This document shows, in pieces, positions 20,084-27,323 of a DNA stretch of 64,000 nt (its first letter is position 1; each line of letters begins with the position of its first letter). The stretch is from Streptomyces armeniacus (GTDB taxonomy: Bacteria > Actinomycetota > Actinomycetes > Streptomycetales > Streptomycetaceae). Location of the stretch: contig NZ_CP031320.1 in assembly GCF_003355155.1 (NCBI RefSeq), positions 5,261,367 to 5,325,366 on the forward strand. Direction: 5' to 3'. The position numbers and the translations under genes were made by a program. The notes beneath the pieces are model-generated. The model made no database searches. It was not told the origin of the DNA and saw only the letters and a list, made by a program, of their open reading frames with translations.

Positions 20084-21055
20084 ATGCGCCCTCATCGCGT
20101 GGTGGCCCTGCTCAACCCGCCGCAGTCCCCCTTCGAACTCTCCTGCGCCACCGAGGTCTTCGGCACCGCCCCGCAGGACGAGCCGCCCCGCTACACCTTC
20201 CGGATCTGCGCCGAACACCCCGGTCCGCTGCGAACCACCGCCGGGTACGCGATGCTCGTGGACGCCGGACTGGAGGCCCTGGAGGAGGCGGACACCGTGA
20301 TCGTCCCCGGCTGGCAGCCGCCCGGCGCCCCCGCGCCACCGGCCGTCACCGCCGCGCTGCGGGCCGCCCACCGGCGCGGCGCGAGGACCGTCGCCATCTG
20401 CACGGGAGCCTTCGTCCTCGCCCAGGCCGGCCTGCTCGACGGCCGCCGCGCCACCACCCACTGGCGCGACACCGCCCGGCTCGCCGCCGACTTCCCCCGG
20501 GTCCGCGTCGACCAGGACGTGCTCTTCGTCGACCACGGCGACGTGGCCACCAGCGCAGGCACCGGCGCGGGCATCGACCTGTGCCTGCACCTGGTCCGCA
20601 GCGACCACGGCGCGGCCTACGCCGCACAGATCGCCCGGAACATGGTCCTGCCACCGCACCGCGAGGGCAGCCAGCTCCAGTACGCCGCACGGCCCGCCCG
20701 GCCCGTACCCGCCCGCGCGGACGAGTCACTGGCACCCCTGCTGGAGTGGGCCACCTCCCGGCTCGACACCCGCCTCACCCTCGACCACCTCGCCGAACAC
20801 GCCGGGCTCTCCGGCCGGACCCTCGCCCGGCGCTTCACCGAACAGCTCGGCACCAGCCCGGGACAGTGGCTGCTCGACCAACGCCTCGACGCGGCACGCG
20901 CCTTGCTGGAACAGACCGACCTCCCGGTCGAAGCCATCGCCACCCGCGTCGGCCTCACCTCGGCGGTCAACCTCCGCCGCCGCTTCCGCACCCACCTCGG
21001 CACCACCCCCGGCGCCTACCGGCGGGCCTTCAGCCAGACGGCCACATCAGCCTGA
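20084..21055 (+). CDS. GlxA-type AraC-family transcriptional regulator
   Basis: A 323-residue regulator. Residues 1-185 are a DJ-1/PfpI-like (class I glutamine amidotransferase-like) domain with the elbow AICTGAFVLAQAGLLDGR; residues about 220-315 are the double helix-turn-helix AraC domain ending RRRFRTHLGTTPGAYRRAF. TACAAT at 20072-20077 lies six bases before the ATG, so the gene is probably leaderless. It overlaps the convergent ATPase gene by nine bases. Confidence 0.88.
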   Translation: MRPHRVVALLNPPQSPFELSCATEVFGTAPQDEPPRYTFRICAEHPGPLRTTAGYAMLVDAGLEALEEADTVIVPGWQPPGAPAPPAVTAALRAAHRRGARTVAICTGAFVLAQAGLLDGRRATTHWRDTARLAADFPRVRVDQDVLFVDHGDVATSAGTGAGIDLCLHLVRSDHGAAYAAQIARNMVLPPHREGSQLQYAARPARPVPARADESLAPLLEWATSRLDTRLTLDHLAEHAGLSGRTLARRFTEQLGTSPGQWLLDQRLDAARALLEQTDLPVEAIATRVGLTSAVNLRRRFRTHLGTTPGAYRRAFSQTATSA

Positions 21056-21595
21056 CACTTCGCGCCGCCCCGCGCCGCCGTGTGCGGGTCGGCGCTGGGC
21101 GGCGCGCGCGGCGAGGTCCAGTTCGGCCCATACGGTCTTGCACGGGTACGGCTGCCGGACGACGCCCCAGCGGTCGGCCACTGCCTCGACGAGGGCCAGG
21201 CCCCGGCCGGTTTCGGACACGTCCGGTGTCTCGGTCACCGCCCCCGTCACCCGTACGGCATCGGGTGCGGGTACGGACTCGGCGCGGGCGTCGACCAGTT
21301 CGACACGGAGGGTGAACCCGGCGGCGAGACTCAGCCGCAGCCGGAAGTCCCGCCCGTTCACGCGGCCGTGCAGCACGGCGTTCGACGCCAGCTCGGCCAC
21401 GACCTGGGCGAGGGACCGCGACACGTCCGACCCGTACGGCCAGCCCCAGGTGTCCAGTTGCTGCACGGCCAGCAGCCGGGCGAGCCGGGCACCGCGCCGG
21501 GTGGCGGAGAGCTGGAAGGTCATGTGGCGGGTGCGGCCGCTGAGTTCAGCGGGGTGGTCGGCAGAGGTGATTGTCGGCGAGATTTCGTCGTTCAT
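21047..21595 (-). CDS. GHKL-type ATP-binding protein (RsbW/anti-sigma-like)
   Basis: About 182 residues of a histidine-kinase-like ATPase domain. The N box is VVAELASNAVLHGRV, the G2 region is ETGRGLALVEAVADRWGV. Such stand-alone domains act as anti-sigma factors or modulators and in Streptomyces commonly sit beside XRE/DUF5753 and DUF397 genes, as here. The start is uncertain between the ATG at 21595 and a GTG at 21613. Confidence 0.8.
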   Translation of the reverse strand: MNDEISPTITSADHPAELSGRTRHMTFQLSATRRGARLARLLAVQQLDTWGWPYGSDVSRSLAQVVAELASNAVLHGRVNGRDFRLRLSLAAGFTLRVELVDARAESVPAPDAVRVTGAVTETPDVSETGRGLALVEAVADRWGVVRQPYPCKTVWAELDLAARAAQRRPAHGGAGRREVSG

Positions 21596-21757
21596 GTGAC
21601 CCAGCGTGGTCACTCGTATCTACTCTGAACACCAAGACCGCCAGTACGCAGCGTCGCTGTCCGGCCCCGGTTCCTGCCGTGTCCGGACCCTGCCCGGTGA
21701 CCCCGCGCGCTGCGGGCGAGTTGGGCACAACCGGCAGCGCGGACGGAAGGACTGGGC

Positions 21758-22642
21758 ATGGGCGTCAACGGCACCACACGTACGGAACGAGCGGCGGCGA
21801 CTGACAGTACCGGGCAGGCCGTCGGCCTGTCGGAGGCCGAGGACGAGTCGGCGGCCGTGCTGCGGGCCGTGGGCCGGGTCATCAAGTCCTGCCGCGAACG
21901 GGCGGGCCTCACGCAGACGGAACTCGGATCGGCCATCGGCTACGGATACGAGCAGGTCTCCTCCGTGGAACGCGGCCGCCGCGCCCCGCAACCGGAGTTC
22001 CTGGAGGCGGCCGACCGCGCGCTGGACACGGGCGGCATGCTTGCCGCCCTGAAGAAGGACGTGGCGGAGGCGCGGTATCCGAAGAAGGTCCGCGACCTGG
22101 CGAAACTGGAGGCGGAGGCCGTCGAGCTGGGAGCGTACGCGAACGCGGTCGTCCACGGACTGTTCCAGACAGAGGAGTACGCGCGAGCGCTGTACTGCAA
22201 TCGGCGCCCCGCGTACACGGAGGACGAGATCGAACGCTACGTCGCCGCGCGGATGTCCCGCCAGGACATCTTCGACCGCAGGCCGCTGCCGACCCTCACC
22301 TTCGTCCAGGACGAGGTGACGCTCCGGCGCCCCATCGGCGGTGCGATGGTGATGCGACGGCAGCTCGAACGATTGCTGGAGATCGGCCAGTTGCGGAACG
22401 TGGACATCCAGGTGATGCCGACGGATCGGGAGGAACACGCGGGGCTCGGCGGAGCGTTTCAGGTGTTGAGGATGGGTGACGGCGGCACGGTAGTGCGGGT
22501 CGAGGCCCAGGCGTACAGCCAGTCGATCACGGTCCCGAAGTCAGCCCGAGTCCTGGAGAGCCAATATGGGATCATCCGATCGCAGGCTCTCACGCCACGG
22601 GAGTCACAGTCCTTCATCGAGAAAGTGCTGGGAGAGACATGA
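21758..22642 (+). CDS. XRE-family regulator with DUF5753 domain
   Basis: A 294-residue DNA-binding protein. The helix-turn-helix spans about residues 38-95 (CRERAGLTQTELGSAIGYGYEQVSSVERG), and the remaining part is the DUF5753 domain with YARALYCNRRPAYTEDEIERYVAARM and GAFQVLRM. This is the WhiJ-like class that pairs with DUF397 proteins and affects development or antibiotic production in Streptomyces. GGAAGG stands seven bases before the ATG. It overlaps the DUF397 gene by ATGA. Confidence 0.88.
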   Translation: MGVNGTTRTERAAATDSTGQAVGLSEAEDESAAVLRAVGRVIKSCRERAGLTQTELGSAIGYGYEQVSSVERGRRAPQPEFLEAADRALDTGGMLAALKKDVAEARYPKKVRDLAKLEAEAVELGAYANAVVHGLFQTEEYARALYCNRRPAYTEDEIERYVAARMSRQDIFDRRPLPTLTFVQDEVTLRRPIGGAMVMRRQLERLLEIGQLRNVDIQVMPTDREEHAGLGGAFQVLRMGDGGTVVRVEAQAYSQSITVPKSARVLESQYGIIRSQALTPRESQSFIEKVLGET

Positions 22643-22845
22643 GCATCAAGACCACGGCTGGGGACGGCCACACCCTGAAGTGGATCAAGAGCAGCCACAG
22701 CACGAACGAAGGCCCCGAATGCGTCGAGGTCGCGGCGACGCCCAACACGGTGCTGGTCCGCGACTCCAAGAACACGGCGGGTCCGCGCCTCGCCTTCGCC
22801 CCCGGCGCCTGGGACACGTTCGTCGCCCACACGGCCAACCACTGA
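22639..22845 (+). CDS. DUF397 domain protein
   Basis: A 68-residue protein that matches DUF397 end to end: WIKSSHSTNEGPECVEVA, VLVRDSKNTAGPRLAF and AWDTFVAHT. It overlaps the upstream XRE gene by four bases, so the two are translationally coupled. DUF397 proteins are thought to bind and modulate the partner regulator. Confidence 0.88.
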   Translation: MSIKTTAGDGHTLKWIKSSHSTNEGPECVEVAATPNTVLVRDSKNTAGPRLAFAPGAWDTFVAHTANH

Positions 22846-22878
22846 GCCGCAGACAAGGGCGCAACACCACCAAAACAA

Positions 22879-22950
22879 GCCCGTCCGGCGATCGAGGACG
22901 AACCCCCGCCCGGCCCCGGCTGAGGGCCGTCCTCAAACGCCGGACGGGCT
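22879..22950. repeat. Streptomyces-type extragenic palindrome, copy 1
   Basis: Arms GCCCGTCCGGCGATCGAGGAC (from 22879) and its near-complement ending CCGGACGGGCT (22929-22950) frame a GC-rich loop. This GTCCGGCG...GAGGAC palindrome is repeated in the window at 24369-24498. It would also end transcription of the XRE/DUF397 operon. Confidence 0.75.
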
Positions 22951-22998
22951 GAGTCAGGGCGTCGGCACTGTCAGAGGCCGGTGTTAGGTTTCGGCAGC

Positions 22999-24252
22999 GT
23001 GAAGACATCATCCCCACAACAGCCGGTCCTTTATGTGATCGATGAAGACTTCGTCGTGCCTGACCGAGGTGACAAGCAGGACGGGCCTGAGTCCTCGGTT
23101 CCTGCTGGTGATCCGGACGAGGCCGTGCGGCTCTTCCACCACTACCGGCGTCTGACGGCGCAGATCCTCGACCACGAGGAGGTACTCCCCGAGCCCGCGA
23201 GCGAGGAGGACCTCGCCGAGGCGGAGGAGGAAATGGGCGTCGCCCTGCCTCCGGACCTCCGCGCTCTGTACGGCATCGCCGACGGTGACGGTGATCTCGT
23301 CAACCCGCTGTTCGACCGGAAAAGTTGGCTCCCTCTCGCCGAGATAGGCGACCTGGACGACGAGTGGCTCGACATCGCGCAGGAATGGGAGCACGAACCC
23401 TGGCGCCAGACGGTGTTCGATACCCAGCCTCCGAATGCCGTACGGAGGTCGCCGCTGCGTGAGGGCTGGATCCGGTTCGCGTTCGACACCGGCGGCAACT
23501 GGCTTGCCGTGGACATGGATCCCGGGCCGGAAGGTCGTCCCGGGCAGGTCATCGCGGTCGGAGTCGACTACACCGAAGGGCCGGTGTACTTGGCCGACTC
23601 GGTGACCACGTTCCTGCGCCGACTGGTGGAGGCGTTGGAACGCGGCGACTACCGCCACCGTGACAAGAACTTGTGGATCGACGCCGACCTGCGCCCGGCG
23701 CCCCGGGTATACCGCGAGTACAGCGACGACTGCCCCACCCGCGCGGGGGCCAGACAGGCCGGTCCGCACGTGCAGAAGGTTCGGGTGGTCGAGGTGGAGG
23801 ACTGCGCGTTTCTCGACGCGGTGCCCGAAGTGCGTTCGCTCGCGCTGTCGAGCAAAGGCTCGCCCGACCTGACGCCGCTCGGTGGCCGTCCGGTGGAGTA
23901 TCTGGAACTCGATGTCGAGACGGCCGACCTGACGGCGCCTGCCCGAAACCGGGAGTTGCGGTCCGTGTCGGTCACCTGCGCGCAGCCCGTCGAACTGGCG
24001 CCGCTCCGGGCGGTTCCCCACCTGTGGGCGCTGGATATCGCGGCAGCACCCGTCACCGACATCGCCACGGTGGCCGAGTTGCAGGGATTGCAGTATCTGG
24101 AAGTGACCCAGGCCCAGTGGCGGGAACTGTCGGAACTCGACGACCTGCCCTCGCTGGCCCTCGTCGGCATCCACCCCGACCGCCCCGAACGTGACGGGTC
24201 GCTCCCAACGGACTGGGACATCGTCGACGACGAACCACCGTCGCCTGCCTGA
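22999..24252 (+). CDS. SMI1/KNR4 (SUKH)-like protein with C-terminal leucine-rich part
   Basis: A 417-residue soluble protein. Residues about 40-220 look like a SUKH-fold domain (ALPPDLRALYGIADGDGDLVNPL, WIRFAFDTGGNWLAVDMDPG, GQVIAVGVD, SVTTFLRRLV). Residues about 260-400 form short irregular leucine-rich strands (LALSSKGSPDLTPLGG, YLELDVETADLTAP, LWALDIAAAPVTDIATVAEL). SUKH proteins often are immunity proteins against polymorphic toxins, but no toxin gene is near. The GTG at 22999 follows a TTAGGTT box by eight bases and may be leaderless. The gene lies between two copies of a repeat. Confidence 0.7.
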   Translation: MKTSSPQQPVLYVIDEDFVVPDRGDKQDGPESSVPAGDPDEAVRLFHHYRRLTAQILDHEEVLPEPASEEDLAEAEEEMGVALPPDLRALYGIADGDGDLVNPLFDRKSWLPLAEIGDLDDEWLDIAQEWEHEPWRQTVFDTQPPNAVRRSPLREGWIRFAFDTGGNWLAVDMDPGPEGRPGQVIAVGVDYTEGPVYLADSVTTFLRRLVEALERGDYRHRDKNLWIDADLRPAPRVYREYSDDCPTRAGARQAGPHVQKVRVVEVEDCAFLDAVPEVRSLALSSKGSPDLTPLGGRPVEYLELDVETADLTAPARNRELRSVSVTCAQPVELAPLRAVPHLWALDIAAAPVTDIATVAELQGLQYLEVTQAQWRELSELDDLPSLALVGIHPDRPERDGSLPTDWDIVDDEPPSPA

Positions 24253-24281
24253 AACAGGACATGACCGGCCGCGGGCGGAAC

Positions 24282-24317
24282 GTTGTTGCCCTGCGCTGCC
24301 GAGCGTGGGGCAACAAC
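24282..24317 (+). terminator. Terminator of the SUKH-like gene
   Basis: Perfect ten-base arms GTTGTTGCCC (24282-24291) and GGGCAACAAC (24308-24317) with a 16-base loop, 30 bases after the stop codon. Confidence 0.65.
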
Positions 24318-24322
24318 CGTCA

Positions 24323-24498
24323 CTGCCAACCACTAGGCCGCAGCACGGGCGAAACACCCGCCACATCCAGCCCGTCCGGCGTTTGAGGACGAACCCCCGC
24401 CCGGTCCCGGGCCGCGCCCAACGCACGATGCGGTGACCGCACACCGGCGGCTGCCGCGCATCGCTGGCTGAGGGCCGTCCTCAACCGCCGGACGGGCT
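24323..24498. repeat. Second copy of the DUF397 tail plus extragenic palindrome
   Basis: From 24323 the sequence repeats the end of the DUF397 gene (TGCCAACCACT, then GGCCGCAG, matching the stop region at 22835-22855) and continues into the same GTCCGGCG...GAGGAC palindrome (arms 24369-24390 and 24477-24498). This copy has about 60 extra bases in the loop, including GCGGTGACCGC, which recurs at 25254. It is probably a relic of another DUF397 locus or of a duplication that brought in the SUKH-like gene. Confidence 0.65.
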
Positions 24499-24504
24499 TG
24501 ATGT

Positions 24505-24590
24505 GGCAAGGTCCGCCCTCAACTCACGGCACAAGCAAGCTGGAGTTGGCGAGGTCCGCTCTCGTCTCACGGCACAGACAGGCCGGAGGT
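24505..24590. repeat. Imperfect tandem repeat, two units of 43 bases
   Basis: GGCAAGGTCCGCCCTC... at 24505 is repeated at 24548 with about eight in ten bases conserved, including the shared string CTCACGGCACA. No reading frame across it looks real. The remainder of 24591-24773 holds nothing I can identify. Confidence 0.6.
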
Positions 24591-24773
24591 GGTGACGGGG
24601 CAGCAGCCGGCCGCGCCGGTAAGGGGCAGCAGCGGCACGCGGAGCATTCCCACGGGCTCCGCCTGAAATGTCACGTGATCGTCGCGGGACACCTTCCCCG
24701 CCCTTCATTCCTCCGCTTTTTCGTTTCCTTCCGGAGCTGCACTAGGACGGCCACGGAATTCAACGGGACTGAA

Positions 24774-24786
24774 CTATGGCAGCCAG
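24774..24786. repeat. Left copy of a 13-base direct repeat around the lanthipeptide cassette
   Basis: CTATGGCAGCCAG is found here and again at 25232-25244, with GAATTCA a little upstream of both copies. The two copies enclose the precursor gene, its terminator and its upstream region (about 460 bases). Confidence 0.7.
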
Positions 24787-24793
24787 TCAAACC

Positions 24794-24825
24794 GGGGTCG
24801 GAGCGGAGAAATCCGCTCCGACCCC
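24794..24825 (-). terminator. Terminator of the lanthipeptide-like precursor gene
   Basis: A perfect 14-base stem GGGGTCGGAGCGGA (24794-24807) with its complement (24812-24825) and the tetraloop GAAA. It lies 24 bases downstream of the precursor stop codon and isolates it as a single-gene transcript. Confidence 0.85.
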
Positions 24826-24849
24826 AGGGGATTCACTCAGTGCCGACCT

Positions 24850-25017
24850 CTAGCAGAAGAGGGTCAGCGTGCAGACACCCGGATCCGTCATCTCACAACC
24901 CCAGGTTGGCCCGACGGTCTTCGAGGCCACAGGCGCGCTCGCACCCTCCAGACGGACGTCCAGGTCGAACTCCGCAAGCTCCAGGTCCTCGCACGATTCC
25001 AGCATCGCGACAGACAT
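24850..25017 (-). CDS. Lanthipeptide-like (FxLD-leader) RiPP precursor peptide, orphan
   Basis: A 55-residue peptide. The leader MSVAMLESCEDLELAEFDLD is acidic and contains FDLD, the FxLD/FNLD box that docks class I lanthionine dehydratases. After VRLEGASAPVASK comes a neutral C-terminal part, TVGPTWGCEMTDPGVCTLTLFC, with four Thr and three Cys, the stop directly after the last Cys. The end GVCTLTLFC resembles the GVCTLTSEC ring of mersacidin, but the lipid II-binding Glu is replaced by Phe. GAGGAG lies seven bases before the ATG, a hairpin and tandem repeats lie upstream and a strong terminator follows. I infer a ribosomally made, modified peptide. No LanB, LanC, LanM, protease or transporter gene is within the window, so enzymes must act from elsewhere. 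It was missed as a gene because it is only 168 bases. Confidence 0.75.
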   Translation of the reverse strand: MSVAMLESCEDLELAEFDLDVRLEGASAPVASKTVGPTWGCEMTDPGVCTLTLFC

Positions 25018-25047
25018 CGACAACTCCTCTTCCCGTTGGGCACATGA

Positions 25048-25077
25048 CTCTCCGGCTCACATCCTTACGCCGGAGAG
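25048..25077 (-). promoter_or_regulatory. Leader hairpin upstream of the precursor gene
   Basis: Nine-base perfect arms CTCTCCGGC (25048-25056) and GCCGGAGAG (25069-25077) with a 12-base loop, ending 31 bases before the ATG on the minus strand. It may stabilise the small message or control its translation. Confidence 0.55.
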
Positions 25078-25168
25078 GATGCACCCACAGATACCGAGCA
25101 ATTCATACCGCCGACAGCCGGGACGAGGGGCACTAGGGGATTCCCTAACGCGGGATTCCGGGCACTCC

Positions 25169-25209
25169 GGAACTGCCATAGAACAATTTCAGGGAACTGC
25201 CGTAGAACA
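25169..25209 (-). promoter_or_regulatory. Tandem 17-base direct repeats upstream of the precursor gene
   Basis: GGAACTGCC(A/G)TAGAACA occurs at 25169-25185 and 25193-25209, exactly 24 bases apart, about 150-190 bases before the precursor start. On the minus strand the unit is TGTTCTA(T/C)GGCAGTTCC, which shares CTATGGCAG with the 13-base repeats on each side. Paired direct repeats at about two helical turns suggest an activator site. I cannot place the promoter itself with certainty. Confidence 0.6.
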
Positions 25210-25231
25210 GAATTCAGTTCGCCGGTCTGCG

Positions 25232-25244
25232 CTATGGCAGCCAG
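25232..25244. repeat. Right copy of the 13-base direct repeat
   Basis: CTATGGCAGCCAG, identical to 24774-24786. It is directly followed by GCGGTGACCGC-type sequence also seen inside the repeat at 24430. Confidence 0.7.
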
Positions 25245-25281
25245 CCAGCACGGGCGGTGACCGCGCACCGGCGGCAAGGGG

Positions 25282-26493
25282 TCAGTCGCGCTTCAGGGCG
25301 TGGCCGCCGAAGCCGCTGCTCTTGTCGGAGCCCTGGTGCTGGCCCTGGTACCAGGCGTCGAACTCCGCCTGCTTCATGCTGCCCCAGTCCGGCGTGTCGT
25401 CCACCTGCGCCCGGCCCAGGCGGCGTCCGAGTTCGACCATCGCCGCGCCCACCGCCGTACGGTCCTCGTCGTACGCCTCCAGGGCCTCCGCCCAGGTGCC
25501 GCCCTTCTCCAACGCCCGTTCCAGCACCAGCGCGTCCTGGAGGGCCTTGACCGCTCCCCCGCCCGTGTGCGGCCGGGCGACCGTGGCCGCGTCGCCCGCG
25601 AGCAGCATGCGGCCCGTGGCGTACTGCGGGACCTGGAGGTCGTAGATCGGCTGCATGAGGGTCTCGTCGACCGGTGTGCGCAGGACACGTTCCGCCCAGT
25701 ACGGCGGGAAGTGGTCGGTCACCAACTCCTGCAGGTGCTCGAGGAGTTCGGGCGTCACCTCGGGCGGCGTGGCGGAGGCCGCGCCGGAGGCGCCGGGCTG
25801 CTGGCCGGGCGGGATGGTGTAGAGGATCCAGTTCGTGCGCAGGCCGCCGCGGCCGTCGGGGATGGGGTAGATCATGCAGTGTCCGCCGGGGAATCCGACG
25901 GTCTGCGCCTCGGCCTGCCGGTCCACGTCCTCGTCCAGCGGCAGCGGCGAGGTGCCGCGCCAGCCGAGGTAGCCCGCGTACTCGGGGCGCAGGCCGGGGA
26001 ACATGGTGTCGCGGACGACGGACCGGTAGCCGTCGGCGCCGATCACGACGTCGTAGCGCTCCCGCTGCCCGTCCGCCAGTACGAGGGTCACGCCGTCGGC
26101 GTCGGGCTCCAGGGCCTGGACGGTCGACTCGGAGCGGTAGTCGACGCTGTCCGGTACGCGGCCCCGCACGTCGTTCCAGAGCGACCCCCAGCCGTAGCCG
26201 CGGAACGGGAAGGGCTGGACGCCTATTTCGTGTCCCGCCTCCACGTCGCCGTCCCGCGCGGTCCAGACGCGGCGGGTCAGTTCGGTCCAGGGCGTGTCGG
26301 CGTGCACGTATCCGGCGGCTTCGAGCTCCGCGTACCGGTCGTTGTGCATGCCCAGGCCCACACCCCGTTCCCGGAGCTGGCCGCCGACGCGCTCGAAGAC
26401 GGTGATGCGGTCGGCACCTCCGCGCGCTGCCGCCACAGCCGTCGCACAGCCCGCGATGCTGCCGCCCACCACGGCGACGCTGCCTCCGCGCAT
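25282..26493 (-). CDS. FAD-dependent aromatic-ring monooxygenase
   Basis: A 403-residue flavoprotein of the p-hydroxybenzoate/salicylate hydroxylase class. The FAD-binding VAVVGGSIAGCATAVAAARGG is at the N-terminus, the middle DVVIGADGYRSVVRD is the DG motif, and GRMLLAGDAATVARPHTGGGAVKALQDA is the second FAD motif. Sequence style resembles 2,6-dihydroxypyridine 3-monooxygenases. The ATG at 26493 is chosen because GAGGAG lies eight bases before it; an upstream GTG overlaps that site. It is the last gene after a Liv-type importer, so the imported compound is probably its aromatic substrate. Confidence 0.85.
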   Translation of the reverse strand: MRGGSVAVVGGSIAGCATAVAAARGGADRITVFERVGGQLRERGVGLGMHNDRYAELEAAGYVHADTPWTELTRRVWTARDGDVEAGHEIGVQPFPFRGYGWGSLWNDVRGRVPDSVDYRSESTVQALEPDADGVTLVLADGQRERYDVVIGADGYRSVVRDTMFPGLRPEYAGYLGWRGTSPLPLDEDVDRQAEAQTVGFPGGHCMIYPIPDGRGGLRTNWILYTIPPGQQPGASGAASATPPEVTPELLEHLQELVTDHFPPYWAERVLRTPVDETLMQPIYDLQVPQYATGRMLLAGDAATVARPHTGGGAVKALQDALVLERALEKGGTWAEALEAYDEDRTAVGAAMVELGRRLGRAQVDDTPDWGSMKQAEFDAWYQGQHQGSDKSSGFGGHALKRD

Positions 26494-26567
26494 GAAGTCC
26501 ACTCCTCTGAATTGCGGTTGGTGATCTGCGGCCCTACGGCGTCACGGCGCCGTACGGCCCTGCGGCG

Positions 26568-27323
26568 TCAGGACGCCGCCCGCGCGGGCGCCAGCGCCAG
26601 CGCATGGTGCAGCGCCGACGGGTCCGCCCGTACGGCCGCGCCGTCGAACCGCTCCGTGACGCGGCCCGACGTCAGCACCGTCACGTCGGCCGCGCAGCTC
26701 GCGGCCAGCGCCGGGCTGGGCGACACCAGCAGGACGGCGATGCCGTCCTCGGCGAGCGTGACGATCAACTCGTGGATCTGCCGCACGAGTACGGGCGCCA
26801 GCCCCTCCGTCGGCTCGTCCAGCAGCAGCACGCGCGGCGTGCCCAGCAGGGCGCGGGCCAGGGCCAGCATCTGCTGTTCGCCGCCGGACAGGTCGGCGCC
26901 GCGGTTGGTACGGCGTTCGGCCAGCCGCGGGAGCAGTTCGAGTACGCGGTCCGGGGTCCACGCCGGGCCGCGGCCGGTGTCTCCCGGTGGACGGTAGGAC
27001 AGCCGCAGGTGCTCGTCCACCGTGAGGCCGGCGAAGACGCGGCGGCCCTGCGGCACCAGCCCGACGCCCGTACGGGCGAGGCGGTGTGCCGGACGGCCGG
27101 TCACGTCGGTGCCGTTGACCCGTACGGAGCCCGCGGTCGGGCGGAGCAGCCCGGCGACGGTGTGGACGAGGGTGCTCTTGCCCGCGCCGTTGTGCCCGAC
27201 GACGGCGTGTACGGTGCCGGCGGGGACGGTCAGGTCGAGGCCGTGCAGGACGGTGCCGCCGTCGTAACCCGCCGTCAGGCCGCTGAGTTCGAGCATCGCG
27301 TGGGCGTCCTCTCGTACGGTCAC
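26568..27323 (-). CDS. Branched-chain-amino-acid-type ABC transporter ATP-binding protein (LivF)
   Basis: A 251-residue ABC ATPase. Walker A is VGHNGAGKSTLV, the signature is DLSGGEQQMLALARALL and Walker B is VLLLDEPTEGLAP, the last phrase being typical of LivF. The GTG overlaps the stop codon of the LivG gene by GTGA, indicating coupled translation; an internal ATG at 27296 is an alternative. Confidence 0.88.
   Translation of the reverse strand: MTVREDAHAMLELSGLTAGYDGGTVLHGLDLTVPAGTVHAVVGHNGAGKSTLVHTVAGLLRPTAGSVRVNGTDVTGRPAHRLARTGVGLVPQGRRVFAGLTVDEHLRLSYRPPGDTGRGPAWTPDRVLELLPRLAERRTNRGADLSGGEQQMLALARALLGTPRVLLLDEPTEGLAPVLVRQIHELIVTLAEDGIAVLLVSPSPALAASCAADVTVLTSGRVTERFDGAAVRADPSALHHALALAPARAAS

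Noticed and set aside
24481..24708. Minus-strand 75-codon frame with a CLCRELRADLA segment
   Set aside because: It merely reads through the 43-base tandem repeat; no ribosome site and no family match.
24869..25645. Plus-strand 258-codon frame over the precursor gene
   Set aside because: Starts without a ribosome site and runs antisense into the FAD monooxygenase gene; it is a shadow.
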